Part shown: piece by piece, positions 27,701 through 36,593 of the stretch | How the letters are laid out: each line of letters begins with the position of its first letter | How positions within the stretch are numbered: the first letter of the stretch is position 1 | Assembly (NCBI GenBank): GCA_035575515.1 | Contig: DATLXU010000060.1 | Location: 1-64,000 of the forward strand | Length of the DNA: 64,000 nt | Source of the DNA: DATLXU01 sp035575515 | GTDB lineage: Bacteria; Acidobacteriota; Blastocatellia; UBA7656 | Direction: 5' to 3' | Position numbers and translations under genes: made by a program | The notes under the pieces: model-generated | Database searches by the model: none | What the model saw: only the letters and a program-made list of their open reading frames with translations | Told to the model about the DNA's origin: nothing

Positions 27701-28801
27701 TCAATGCATCCGCGCAGCGCGACCCGGCTGCGTCTGTTGCGTCGGGTCGAGCACGCGCTCAAACAATCGCGCAATGTAGTCGACTATCGAGATCATCCTG
27801 TCGTATTCAATGCGTGTCGGCCCGACCACTCCTATCTGGCCGACCGCCTTGCCGTCCGTGTAAAAACACGGCGAGGCGATTATGGTGCAATCGCGCAGGT
27901 CGAGGAAGCGATTTTCGCTCCCGATCCTGACCGCTACGGCTTCGCGCCGCGCGCTCTCGATGCACTCATTTAGTATTTTAACTATTCGGCCTTTCTCTTC
28001 AAACATCTTCAAGAGCGCGCGCAGTCGCTCGTTGTCTGCGAAGTCGGGCTTCGTCAGAATATTTGACGCGCCTTCGATGAAGACGTCTGGATGATTGCCT
28101 TCCTGAAGGCTCTGGCTGCAAAGCAACACGGCGTTGCGAAGGAAGCGATCATAAAGCGCCTTCTCTTCGGTCATGCGGCTGAGCAACTCGTCGCGGATTT
28201 CCGCGAGCGTCCAGCCCCTGAAATTTTCAACCAGGTATCGCGCCGTCGAGTTCAATTCGTCTTTGGTGAACTCTTCGTCAACCCGAATCACGCGATCCTG
28301 TACGCGGCCTGCGTTCGACACGGTAATCACGAGTATCCGCGAATCAGGCAGCTTAACAAATTCAATGTGATGCAGTATGTCTTTCGCAATCGAGGGCGGA
28401 ACAACGATGCCGACGTTGTCGGAAAGCTGCGAAAGCAACTGGCTCGTTCGCTCCATCAATCGTTCAGGGCTTGAGAGCGATTCTTCGTCAAGGAGCCGTT
28501 CGTTGATTCGAGCTGCGTCCGAGCGCGAGAGTTTCATCGAGCCGCAGATATTATCAACGTAAAACCTGTAGCCTTTATCAGTGGGGACGCGCCCGGCTGA
28601 CGTATGCGGGTGAGAGAGAAAGCCTTCGTCTTCAAGCTCGGCGCAGATATTTCGTATCGTGGCCGATGACAGCCGCTCGCTCGATTGCGCGGCCAGCGCG
28701 AAAGAGCCTACGGGTTCACCCGTCGCGATGTGAGCGCGAACTATCGCCGCGAGAATCTCCTTCTTTCGATTGTCAAGACTCGGACCGCTCTTCTTCGTCA
28801 T
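27701..28801 (-). CDS. hrcA: heat-inducible transcription repressor HrcA
   Basis: A 366-residue HrcA. The N-terminal winged helix reads ILAAIVRAHIATGEPVGS and SSATIRNICAELEDEGFLSH, with the HPHTSAGRVPTDKGYRFYVD signature right after it; the C-terminal GAF-like and dimerisation domain ends with GVVGPTRIEYDRMISIVDYI. HrcA normally represses heat-shock operons by binding a CIRCE repeat. It is the first gene of its own operon, yet I see no CIRCE copy upstream. A sigma-70-like promoter is at 28843-28871. Confidence 0.96.
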   Translation of the reverse strand: MTKKSGPSLDNRKKEILAAIVRAHIATGEPVGSFALAAQSSERLSSATIRNICAELEDEGFLSHPHTSAGRVPTDKGYRFYVDNICGSMKLSRSDAARINERLLDEESLSSPERLMERTSQLLSQLSDNVGIVVPPSIAKDILHHIEFVKLPDSRILVITVSNAGRVQDRVIRVDEEFTKDELNSTARYLVENFRGWTLAEIRDELLSRMTEEKALYDRFLRNAVLLCSQSLQEGNHPDVFIEGASNILTKPDFADNERLRALLKMFEEKGRIVKILNECIESARREAVAVRIGSENRFLDLRDCTIIASPCFYTDGKAVGQIGVVGPTRIEYDRMISIVDYIARLFERVLDPTQQTQPGRAARMH

Positions 28802-28842
28802 ACGCCAATCACAGGGGCAGGCATAGCTGGAAATTCAAGGCT

Positions 28843-28871
28843 AAAGTATCACCTGCGGCCCACCCTGTCAA
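28843..28871 (-). promoter_or_regulatory. sigma-70-like promoter for hrcA operon, with a nearby dyad
   Basis: On the minus strand TTGACA (28866-28871) is followed after 17 bases by TACTTT (28843-28848), placing the start of transcription about 35 bases before hrcA. Just upstream is a dyad CTTGCG-N12-CGCAAG at 28881-28904. No TTAGCACTC/GAGTGCTAA (CIRCE) element is present. Confidence 0.6.
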
Positions 28872-28980
28872 TAATTTTGCCTTGCGATATTCTAACAGCG
28901 CAAGACTATAGATTATTGATTGATGACTCACCTGCTCAGGGCAATATCAATGGTTTAAGAAATACTCTTTTGTCGGGCGT

Positions 28981-29047
28981 GCGAGCCTGAACGCCCGCAT
29001 TAATTCGCAACGCGATTGCCCGCAAACGTGCGGGCCTTCAGGCTCGC
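28981..29047. repeat. 19-bp inverted repeat between msrA and hrcA
   Basis: GCGAGCCTGAACGCCCGCA (28981-28999) pairs with 29029-29047 in 18 of 19 positions around a 29-base loop. It lies 24 bases beyond the msrA stop codon and could end the msrA transcript or be a dispersed palindromic unit. It is not built of 7-base units. Confidence 0.65.
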
Positions 29048-29070
29048 GCTCCCGGCAAGAGACATTCGCA

Positions 29071-29619
29071 TTATTTCTTGAGTTTCGTGAAATGGTATTT
29101 GCGCAGCTTTGCCACTTTCGGCGCGACAACGGCCTGACAGTATGGCTGGTAAGGGTTCCGCTCGAAATAATCCTGATGATACTCTTCAGCCTTGTAGAAA
29201 AGATTGAACGGAGTGACTTCCGTAACAATAGGCGCGTCCCAGACCTTCGCTTCGTTTAATTCATTAATGACCTGCCCGGCAACCTGTTTCTGTTCAGGCG
29301 AGTGATAAAAGATCGCCGAACGATACTGCGTGCCAACGTCAGCGCCCTGCCGGTTCAGCGTCGTGGGGTCGTGAATCGTGAAGAAGACATCGAGCAAGTC
29401 ACGGAATGAAATCACCTGCGGGTCGAAGGTGATTTGAACCGCTTCGGCGTGGCCCGTGTTTCCCGCGCAGACCTGATAATAAGTGGGATTTGGGAGACTG
29501 CCGCCGGTGTAGCCCGACTCGACTTTTTCGACGCCGCGCAGTTGCTTGTAAACGGCTTCCAGACACCAGAAGCATCCACCTGCAAGCGTCGCAATCTCTT
29601 TGCTGTGATTTGCGCTCAT
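29071..29619 (-). CDS. msrA: peptide methionine-S-sulfoxide reductase MsrA
   Basis: A 182-residue MsrA. The active-site motif GCFWCLEAVYKQL is at residues about 16-28 with the nucleophilic cysteine in GCFWC, followed by VESGYTGG and the conserved RSAIFYHSPEQ and EYHQDYFERNP stretches. It reduces methionine-S-sulfoxide in oxidised proteins using thioredoxin. No MsrB domain is fused. It starts with ATG after AGAGAG and lies downstream of the PPC protein gene in the same direction. Confidence 0.95.
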   Translation of the reverse strand: MSANHSKEIATLAGGCFWCLEAVYKQLRGVEKVESGYTGGSLPNPTYYQVCAGNTGHAEAVQITFDPQVISFRDLLDVFFTIHDPTTLNRQGADVGTQYRSAIFYHSPEQKQVAGQVINELNEAKVWDAPIVTEVTPFNLFYKAEEYHQDYFERNPYQPYCQAVVAPKVAKLRKYHFTKLKK

Positions 29620-29658
29620 TGGTTTAATCTCTCTTCACACAAATAGCAGTAACGAAGT

Positions 29659-30081
29659 TTAAAGCCTGATCGTGTTCGCGCCGAAATTAGGATCGAATGC
29701 GCGCGCGACCTCGCCTTCGTAAACACGAAGGTATATTTCAGCAGTCGCAGACGCGACGGCTTGAAAAAGGTGGCCGCCATAGACGCGCATCTCGCGGTCG
29801 CCCACAACTGCATGACAATGCACAACCGGTTCGCCATTGAGCCGCGCGAGATTCCCTATCAATGACACAAGCTCCATCGAATCCGACCCGAACTCGCGCT
29901 TGAGATAATCCTTCACGTCCAAATCCAGGTATCCGAGCACAACATCACGCACTGCACCGATTGCTGTGAACGACGCCATGCCGATTCTTTCAGTAGCAGC
30001 CATCTCTTTCAGCGACGCGATGATCTCGTCGCCAACATCAAGCACTATCAGGAAGCCATCTTCTGTTCGCTTGGTTTTCAT
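29659..30081 (-). CDS. PPC/DUF296 domain protein
   Basis: A 140-residue single-domain protein of the PPC (DUF296) family: IVLDVGDEIIASLKEMA, FTAIGAVRDVVLGYLD, HCHAVVGDREMRVYGGHL and VRVYEGEV-like C-terminal strands. In bacteria these small trimeric proteins are of unclear function, often called DNA-binding by analogy to plant AT-hook proteins. The histidine cluster HCH plus the later GGHL could bind a metal. It lies between msrA and lptD, all leftward. Confidence 0.88.
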   Translation of the reverse strand: MKTKRTEDGFLIVLDVGDEIIASLKEMAATERIGMASFTAIGAVRDVVLGYLDLDVKDYLKREFGSDSMELVSLIGNLARLNGEPVVHCHAVVGDREMRVYGGHLFQAVASATAEIYLRVYEGEVARAFDPNFGANTIRL

Positions 30082-30087
30082 GGTTCG

Positions 30088-30166
30088 TCATTGGTCACTT
30101 GTCCTTTGTCCTTAGCCATTCTATAGAAGAAAAACAAATAACCAATGACAAAGGACAAATGGCAAT
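30088..30166. repeat. heptad-unit hairpin, unit TTTGTCC, lptD-PPC gap
   Basis: The left arm is a run of 7-base units TTGGTCA, CTTGTCC, TTTGTCC, TTAGCCA (30091-30118); the right arm is TGACAAA, GGACAAA, TGGCAAT (30146-30166). The arms pair and the right arm reaches the lptD stop codon. Confidence 0.75.
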
Positions 30167-33100
30167 CATGGTAAATCATCATCGCTGTTGCGGCGCGCTC
30201 GTTTGCCGCGCTTGCGAGCGCCGCGTCCGCCGCCCAGTTGCGAGAACTGGTCCGTGCCGAAGCTGCCCAAGCCTGCAAGCGTGAACGTAAACGAGAACGC
30301 GCTTTCGTTGCGCAATCCAGCCTTGAATGTGTTGTAGTTGAACTGCACGCCGCAGCAGTCCCACGCGTAGCCGACGTAGCTGCGCGAGTTTCTCAAGTTG
30401 CCTTTCGATACCTGATCCGCGCTGATGAAGCGGTCCGTAAAATCATAGCCGATGCGCGTGCCGCCATACCATCCGCGATTGGCGTCCCCAAATTGGAACG
30501 TCGCGACAATCTGATTGCCGGGAAACGTGCCTGCCTCGAAGCTGTTCGGCGCAATCTCGATTCTACGCGAAAGGTAATAGCTCACCGATGCGGAGAGCTT
30601 GTCGCCGCTCACGCCGCCGCCCACGACGATGTTGCGCACAGCGCCGTCATCCGAGCCGACATCCATCCGCAGGTCTGCGTAAACCGAAGAGAGCGGGCGA
30701 TAACGCATGGCGACGTTGACGGGCGAAAAACTACGAGCGCGCCCGCCGAACGTGAAGCCCGACAGTGTGTTGATTGGATAAAACTGATTGCGTCGGCCCT
30801 CGATGAGCGCGCCGCCGAAGTTGCGGTCGAAGAAATATTTTTGCGCGACCTTTACGGTCAAAAACTCATAAGCCTGCGCGGGCGCATCTTCGTTGCTCGC
30901 CGTCATCGCTGCGCTCGCATCCGTTTCGGTGTCGCTTTGATTATCCCGCTCGTCGCTTCTCGGTTTCTCTCGACCTGATGCGCCGCCCGTGTTCAACTCG
31001 GCGCGTTCACCCGCCGCCAGCTTCTGTTTCTTTTCCGATTGCGCGCTGGTTTCAACTTTCGCTTCTGTCTTCGTTTCGGCAGAAGGTTGAACCGTCTGCT
31101 CGGCTGGCAGAGCGGGTTTCTTCTCTTCCGTTGCGGGTGTTTGAGGTTGATTTGGAACCGACGTCTGAGACGTCGCATCAGCAGCCGGTTCTTTATTGCC
31201 CTTGCCTTTCCTCTTTCGCTGATCCTTGTGGCCGGGCTGCACAGGCTCCATCTCATCGGGCTGATTGTTTCGATTCCGTTTGCGCGAACGCTTGCGAGTA
31301 AGCTCGGACATATCGCGCTTGACGTAAAAGCGATTCACAATGGCGTACTCAAACTCATTCGTGTTCGCCACAGCGTCGCGGTCATCGAAGCGAATTATAC
31401 GGGCGAACTCGTCGCCGATCCCTTTTATCAAACGATAAGTGATGTACGGCTCGATGAGATGCTTGAATCGCGGCGAGCCATCTGCGCTCACAAATTCCTT
31501 TTCGAGCGCGGGCGGGCGAATGTCAACTGCAAGCTCCGCGTAATGGCGCGATATGTTTTCGGGGATAATCGGGTCGAGCGCGTTGCGGTCAAAGATTCTC
31601 AGGCCCGGTTTGAACTGCGCGCTGGTCGGGTCGAGTCGCGGGTCGGCTGCCGACGTTGCAAATTTCTCAGGGTCAAATCGCTCGACGTTCGGGTCCATGC
31701 TCGAAGTGTAAAACGTCTGGCGCAAACTGAGGCTCGGCGTGACGGCTATGCCCTTAAAGGTCGCAAGCGGCACGGTAATCTTCGGTTGAAAATCGAATCG
31801 CTGAACTGCCGCTGGAGTGACGAACACGACAGCATTATCAACCGTCTCTTCGCGCTTGAGCGCGCCGACGCTCGAATCCATCGAAAAGTAAATCGGCATG
31901 CGATCAATTATTCGCCGCGAATAGACGGTTAAATCCATCTCAGGCGCTTGGCGAACGATGATGTCAAAGCTGCTGCCCGTCCCAGGAGTGGCTCCAGGAG
32001 CCTGATTCGGGCGAAAGACAGTCGTCGTTTCGTTCGATGCGAGAAAGTTGAAGCTGAACGCGCGCCCGTTGTTGTTCGCGTAAAAAGTAGACTCGCGGCG
32101 CGGGTCAATCACCTGGCTGATGTCATCTGAAAAAACCTGACGGAATCGCAGGCTCGTCACGAGCGACACGTTGCCGACGGCGAGCCAGCCGTGAGGAAGA
32201 TATTGAATCCCTTCGGCGACGAACGCCGTTCCGCCCTGACTCTCTCCCGGCTGACCGAACAAGCGGTCTTTGACGGCGAACACGCCCATTCGCATGTAAG
32301 ATTTCTCGTCGGTCTGCGCGCGAAACTCCGCGCCGAAACCAAGCCCGCGCGAAGTGTATATGTCGTTGCGAAAAGTTATGTCAGCCGATTGCCCAAGCGT
32401 TTGATAGTATGCGAGCTTGAGCGTGCGGCCTTTTTGATTCGACGTGCCTGTGTTCGGAAGCAGAAAGCCAGACTTGCGCTCGTTGCGCGTCGCAGGTATC
32501 CACGCGTAAGGGAGAATGAAAGCAGGAATCTTCTTAACGTGAAATACGGCGTTGTGCAGAATCACGCGGTCGCCAAGCTTCAATTCGGCATGCTTCGAGC
32601 CGAAGCTCCACTTCGGTATCGCATCTTCGCAAGCCGTCACGTCTGCATCATAAAGCTCGTAAGTATCAAGCCCTGTTTTTTCGACGCGCGCGGCTGTGAA
32701 GAAGACGTAATCGCCCGTCTGCGTGCGATTCGTAAATCCAGTCGTATCCCAGAAGACTCCGCGCCGCGAAGCGGTGTTTATCTCAGCGCGTCGCGCGGTT
32801 ACTCGCTGGTCCGCGCCTTGATCGAAGATCACGTTTCCTTCGGCGACCATATCGCCTGTCGCGCTGTTGTAGGTCACGCGATCCGCTTGAAGGCGTATGT
32901 CGCCGAGCGTCGCGTTGACGTAGCCTTCATAAATAAAGATGTCGCCGTTTTTCGATTGGCGATCTGAGACAACTTCGAGAGTCTCTTCTTCACCCTTCGC
33001 GCTCTTTGCAGTTGTCGCTTTCGGCTCTTCTTTCTCTTTGCGGGCGCGCCGCTCCCTGCGCTTTTCTTTCTTATCTTGTTTAGCGTCCGATTTAGTTGAT

Positions 33101-33207
33101 TGAGGAAAGGCCGCGCTCCAATGCGCAAAGACCATTTCACCGCCAAACGCGATGAGAGTCAGAATCGAGAGCGCGATTGAGAGCGGCTTTGGCAGACGAA
33201 GCATCAA
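30166..33207 (-). CDS. lptD: LPS-assembly protein LptD
   Basis: A 1013-residue outer-membrane protein. After a signal segment (residues 1-30) comes a lysine-rich linker (KQDKKEKRRERRARKEKEE), then an OstA/LptA-like jellyroll (DIRLQADRVTYNSATGDMVA, DQRVTARRAEIN) and the LptD barrel with ILPYAWIPATRNERKSGFLL and SRSYVGYAWDCCGVQFNYNT near the C-terminus. It inserts lipopolysaccharide into the outer leaflet. It carries an unusual disordered insertion of about 140 residues (about 635-775), rich in K, E, Q, P and T. The short C-terminal tail is very basic then acidic. It is divergent from the glycosyltransferase gene at 33327. Confidence 0.9.
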   Translation of the reverse strand: MMLRLPKPLSIALSILTLIAFGGEMVFAHWSAAFPQSTKSDAKQDKKEKRRERRARKEKEEPKATTAKSAKGEEETLEVVSDRQSKNGDIFIYEGYVNATLGDIRLQADRVTYNSATGDMVAEGNVIFDQGADQRVTARRAEINTASRRGVFWDTTGFTNRTQTGDYVFFTAARVEKTGLDTYELYDADVTACEDAIPKWSFGSKHAELKLGDRVILHNAVFHVKKIPAFILPYAWIPATRNERKSGFLLPNTGTSNQKGRTLKLAYYQTLGQSADITFRNDIYTSRGLGFGAEFRAQTDEKSYMRMGVFAVKDRLFGQPGESQGGTAFVAEGIQYLPHGWLAVGNVSLVTSLRFRQVFSDDISQVIDPRRESTFYANNNGRAFSFNFLASNETTTVFRPNQAPGATPGTGSSFDIIVRQAPEMDLTVYSRRIIDRMPIYFSMDSSVGALKREETVDNAVVFVTPAAVQRFDFQPKITVPLATFKGIAVTPSLSLRQTFYTSSMDPNVERFDPEKFATSAADPRLDPTSAQFKPGLRIFDRNALDPIIPENISRHYAELAVDIRPPALEKEFVSADGSPRFKHLIEPYITYRLIKGIGDEFARIIRFDDRDAVANTNEFEYAIVNRFYVKRDMSELTRKRSRKRNRNNQPDEMEPVQPGHKDQRKRKGKGNKEPAADATSQTSVPNQPQTPATEEKKPALPAEQTVQPSAETKTEAKVETSAQSEKKQKLAAGERAELNTGGASGREKPRSDERDNQSDTETDASAAMTASNEDAPAQAYEFLTVKVAQKYFFDRNFGGALIEGRRNQFYPINTLSGFTFGGRARSFSPVNVAMRYRPLSSVYADLRMDVGSDDGAVRNIVVGGGVSGDKLSASVSYYLSRRIEIAPNSFEAGTFPGNQIVATFQFGDANRGWYGGTRIGYDFTDRFISADQVSKGNLRNSRSYVGYAWDCCGVQFNYNTFKAGLRNESAFSFTFTLAGLGSFGTDQFSQLGGGRGARKRGKRARRNSDDDLP

Positions 33208-33326
33208 CGATGTGGTCTCCGATCATTCATCACGCTGGCCGTATGCGATACTAGCACGCTGCTTGCGCGGGCGGCAATCTTGGCGAACCCGCGCGGGTGT
33301 GGTAAAAGCATGGCGGCGCTCAAGAG

Positions 33327-35033
33327 ATGAAACCGGCCCTTCAGAGAGCTGATGTAGAGACTATTTCCGCCGCTCCAATACGGCATGCGGCTTCGCGCCA
33401 GTGGTACGCCGTCGCGGCTTTGATTTTAATCTGCGGATTCGCGTTCTTCTTCGGGCTTGGCCGGTTGTCACTAATCGGGCCGGACGAGCCGCGATTCGCA
33501 GAGGCCGGGCGCGAGATGTTCGCAACGGGCGATTACGTCACGCCGCGAGTCGCGGGCGAGACGGCCTTCGATAAGCCCGCGCTGCTCTACTGGGCGATGG
33601 CCGCTTCGTATCACCTGTTCGGCGTATCGGAATTCGCCGCGCGATTCCCGTCTGCGCTCGCCGCTCTCCTGTGCGTGTTGTTTCTGTATCACGCAATCGC
33701 TTCGACCATCTCAGCGCGAATTGCGTTCATCGCCTCAGTGACGCTTGCGACGAGCCTTTTATTCATGGGATTGGCGCGAGCGGCAATCACAGACATGCTG
33801 TTTACGGCAGCGGTCTCGGTCGCTATGTTGTGCGCCTATCTCTACGAGACGAAAGCGAGCCGCGCGCGACTGGTCTACCGCATTGCAGGCGGAGCGGCTA
33901 CGGGGCTGGCGGTTCTGGCCAAAGGCTTAATCGGTATCGTCCTCATCGCTGCGATACTTGCAATCAGCTACGCGATCAGTCGCCGCCCGCAAGCAAAGTG
34001 GCGCGATCTAATAATCGCGCTTGCAATCTGCTTCGTCGTAGCCGCTGCATGGTACACACCCGTTACGATTGTGAACGGCTACGCATTCATTGACGAGTTC
34101 ATCATCAAGCATCACTTCCGTCGCTTTTTGACGAATCGCTACAGCCATCCTCAGCCCGTCTGGTTTTATCTGCCGATCACGCTGGCGGGCGCGCTGCCAT
34201 GGACATTTTATTTGATTCCGGCAGTCGCGCGGCTTCCGAGAATCAAACCGCGAAGCGGCGATGACAAAGATTACCTGCTCGCGCTCGCGTGGGTGTGGCT
34301 CGCGGTCCCGCTCGTCTTTTTTTCAATCTCGCAATCGAAGCTGCCGAGCTACATCCTTCCCGCCTCGCCCGCGCTCGCCATCATCATCGGCGCAGAAGTC
34401 GAGCGAATGTGGAACGGGGAAAGGGACAGGTTGCTTCAAGCAGCAACGTGGCTCACAGCTATCGCGCTCGTTTCAATAACTGTCGCCGTGATGTTTTACT
34501 TAAATCGCGAATCGCTCATCTCAAATGCATGGGAATGGATGGTTTATTCAGCGCCGATTGCCATTGCGCTTGCGACGCTTGCTGCGATTGTAGTGAAGAA
34601 GCCACAACTCACGGTTACAGGCGCGGCGGCGGTTATATTGTCGCTCATTATCTCAATCACAACTGTGATACTCCCGCGATTGGATGAGAGGTTCGGATTG
34701 AAACGGCTGTCGCTCGAAGTCGCATCTGCGCTCAGGCCCGACGAGAAGATGGCCTTTTATCAAAACAAAAACTATGCGCCCATCTTTTACGCCGAAGGCC
34801 GCGCTGTATCTGACATCGCGAGGGGCGAAGGATTGAACGCTTACCTGCTCGAAGAAATCATCTCGTCGCTCGAAACTGAGCCGAGTTTAATCGTGATAAC
34901 AACATCGAAGTACGAAAGCGACCTGACCAATAATCCGATGTTCAACACCGAACCCATCGCAAAGCAGGGCGAGCATTGCGCGCTCAGAGTGCAGCTTGCG
35001 CGCGAGGCTGTCGTTTCCGTCGCGACGCAATAA
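33327..35033 (+). CDS. ArnT/PMT-like integral-membrane glycosyltransferase
   Basis: A 568-residue polytopic protein with about 11-12 membrane segments. The first periplasmic loop has the family signature LIGPDEPRFAEAGREMF, with the catalytic acidic pair in DEPR, followed by AFDKPALLYWAMAASYHLFG. This places it with the ArnT/dolichyl-phosphate-mannose mannosyltransferase group, which moves a sugar from a polyprenyl phosphate to a lipid or protein on the outer face of the inner membrane. The C-terminal 90 residues are soluble. Being next to lptD it could modify lipid A or another envelope glycan; that is inferred from position only. The start has no strong ribosome site. Confidence 0.88.
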   Translation: MKPALQRADVETISAAPIRHAASRQWYAVAALILICGFAFFFGLGRLSLIGPDEPRFAEAGREMFATGDYVTPRVAGETAFDKPALLYWAMAASYHLFGVSEFAARFPSALAALLCVLFLYHAIASTISARIAFIASVTLATSLLFMGLARAAITDMLFTAAVSVAMLCAYLYETKASRARLVYRIAGGAATGLAVLAKGLIGIVLIAAILAISYAISRRPQAKWRDLIIALAICFVVAAAWYTPVTIVNGYAFIDEFIIKHHFRRFLTNRYSHPQPVWFYLPITLAGALPWTFYLIPAVARLPRIKPRSGDDKDYLLALAWVWLAVPLVFFSISQSKLPSYILPASPALAIIIGAEVERMWNGERDRLLQAATWLTAIALVSITVAVMFYLNRESLISNAWEWMVYSAPIAIALATLAAIVVKKPQLTVTGAAAVILSLIISITTVILPRLDERFGLKRLSLEVASALRPDEKMAFYQNKNYAPIFYAEGRAVSDIARGEGLNAYLLEEIISSLETEPSLIVITTSKYESDLTNNPMFNTEPIAKQGEHCALRVQLAREAVVSVATQ

Positions 35034-35242
35034 AATCTCAACGCTTCCTCTCGCAGACGAATCGTCTTTATTTGAAACAACATTGGGCATCGCGCGTGTA
35101 AACCAACTGTCCGGCGAAGGGCAGCGCAATCACTGCGGTGGTTATAACCGCGCTGGTGTGGTATGATTTCACTTGATTGCGCACAGCCCCAAACGCGCTT
35201 TCAATCGGCGCAGCAGCGCCGATTTCAGGTGGGTTCAATCCT

Positions 35243-36478
35243 ATGGCTGAATATGTTTGCCGCTTAGGCACGCCGACAGGCGAGGTAATAACGCGCACAG
35301 TCGAAGCGACGGCAGAGCGCGACCTTCGCTCGAAACTTGAGCGCGAAGGCTATCGCGTCTTTTCTATCGCCGCGACGGGCAAAGCGGGCGTTCGCGCCGC
35401 GCTCGGCGGCGAATCGCGCGCGCGCAAAATCAAGACGCAGGATTTTCTGCTCTTCAACCAGCAGCTATCTGCGCTGCTGCGCGCGGGGCTTCCCATTCTT
35501 CAAGCCATCGGCATACTTCGCAAGCGCGTTGTGAGCGAGCGGCTCCGACTCATACTCGAAGACGTTGAAGAGAAGATTCGCGCGGGCCAGGCGCTCTCGC
35601 AGGCGTTCGCCGCCCAAGGCGACGCGTTCCCGCGAATCTACATCGCTTCGATACTTGCGGGCGAACGCTCAGGCTCGCTCGACGAAGTGCTGTTGCGCTA
35701 CGTCAGCTATCAAAAAACAATAACCGAAGCGCGGCGCAAGATTAAAAAATCGCTCGCCTATCCGACGGTGCTCATCACAGCATCATTCATACTTGTGATG
35801 GTGCTTTCAACTTACGTCATCCCGAAATTCATGCAGTTGTACGGCAGCGTCGGCGCGCAGGAATTGCCCGCGCTCACGGTCGCCGTCGTCGGCACAGCTC
35901 AATTCATCAGCAGCAATCTCGTATGGATTGTGCCGCTGGTGGTTGGAACGGCGATATTCGTTTACGGATGGAGACGCACGCCGCAGGGACGGCTCACGGT
36001 TGACCGCTGGATATTGAAGATGCCCGTCGCGGGCGAGACGATTCGTCAGATGACCATCGCGCAATTCACGCGCAGCCTCGCTACGCTTCTCGCAGGCGGT
36101 ATCACGCTGCCGGAATCGGTAGAGATCGCGAGCGAGTCAATAACGAATCGCTCGCTCAGGCAGGCGAGCGCGGGCGTGCTCACAGGCATCCGCGAAGGCC
36201 GCCCCTTCACGGAAAGCCTTCAGGAGTCGGGATGGGTGTCGGAACTTGCGCTAGACATGATCGGCGTGGGCGAGCGTTCGGGCGCGCTGCGCGAGATGCT
36301 TGATGAAGTGGCGAACTTTTATGATTCCGAAATTGACGTGCGGCTGAATCAGATAACTACATTCATCGAGCCTGTGATACTTATCTTCATGGGCACGCTT
36401 GTGATGACCATCCTGCTTGCGATGTACCTGCCGCTGTTCAACATGATCGGCAACATAGGGTCGGGCCATCAGGGGTGA
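35243..36478 (+). CDS. gspF: type II secretion / type IV pilus inner-membrane platform protein (GspF/PilC)
   Basis: A protein of about 411 residues with an N-terminal cytoplasmic region (MAEYVCRLGTPTGEVITR, then DFLLFNQQLSALLRAGLPIL) and two T2SSF domains, each with the pattern of a helical bundle followed by a membrane segment (VLITASFILVMVLSTYVIP; PVILIFMGTLVMTILLAMYL). The second domain has QFTRSLATLLAGGITLPESV. It forms the inner-membrane platform that couples the ATPase to pseudopilin assembly. The ATG at 35243 is chosen over an upstream in-frame start at 35177 because the family begins this way. It is followed by the ATPase gene after 115 bases. Confidence 0.92.
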   Translation: MAEYVCRLGTPTGEVITRTVEATAERDLRSKLEREGYRVFSIAATGKAGVRAALGGESRARKIKTQDFLLFNQQLSALLRAGLPILQAIGILRKRVVSERLRLILEDVEEKIRAGQALSQAFAAQGDAFPRIYIASILAGERSGSLDEVLLRYVSYQKTITEARRKIKKSLAYPTVLITASFILVMVLSTYVIPKFMQLYGSVGAQELPALTVAVVGTAQFISSNLVWIVPLVVGTAIFVYGWRRTPQGRLTVDRWILKMPVAGETIRQMTIAQFTRSLATLLAGGITLPESVEIASESITNRSLRQASAGVLTGIREGRPFTESLQESGWVSELALDMIGVGERSGALREMLDEVANFYDSEIDVRLNQITTFIEPVILIFMGTLVMTILLAMYLPLFNMIGNIGSGHQG

Positions 36479-36593
36479 TTGTGGATTGCGGCTTTAGTTC
36501 CGCGTCTTTGCGAGAACGTAAGACTCAGCATCGCGCCGCAGGGATTCGCAGGAGAATGATTCTTTAATCCGCAATCGAAAGACGGAGTAAATA

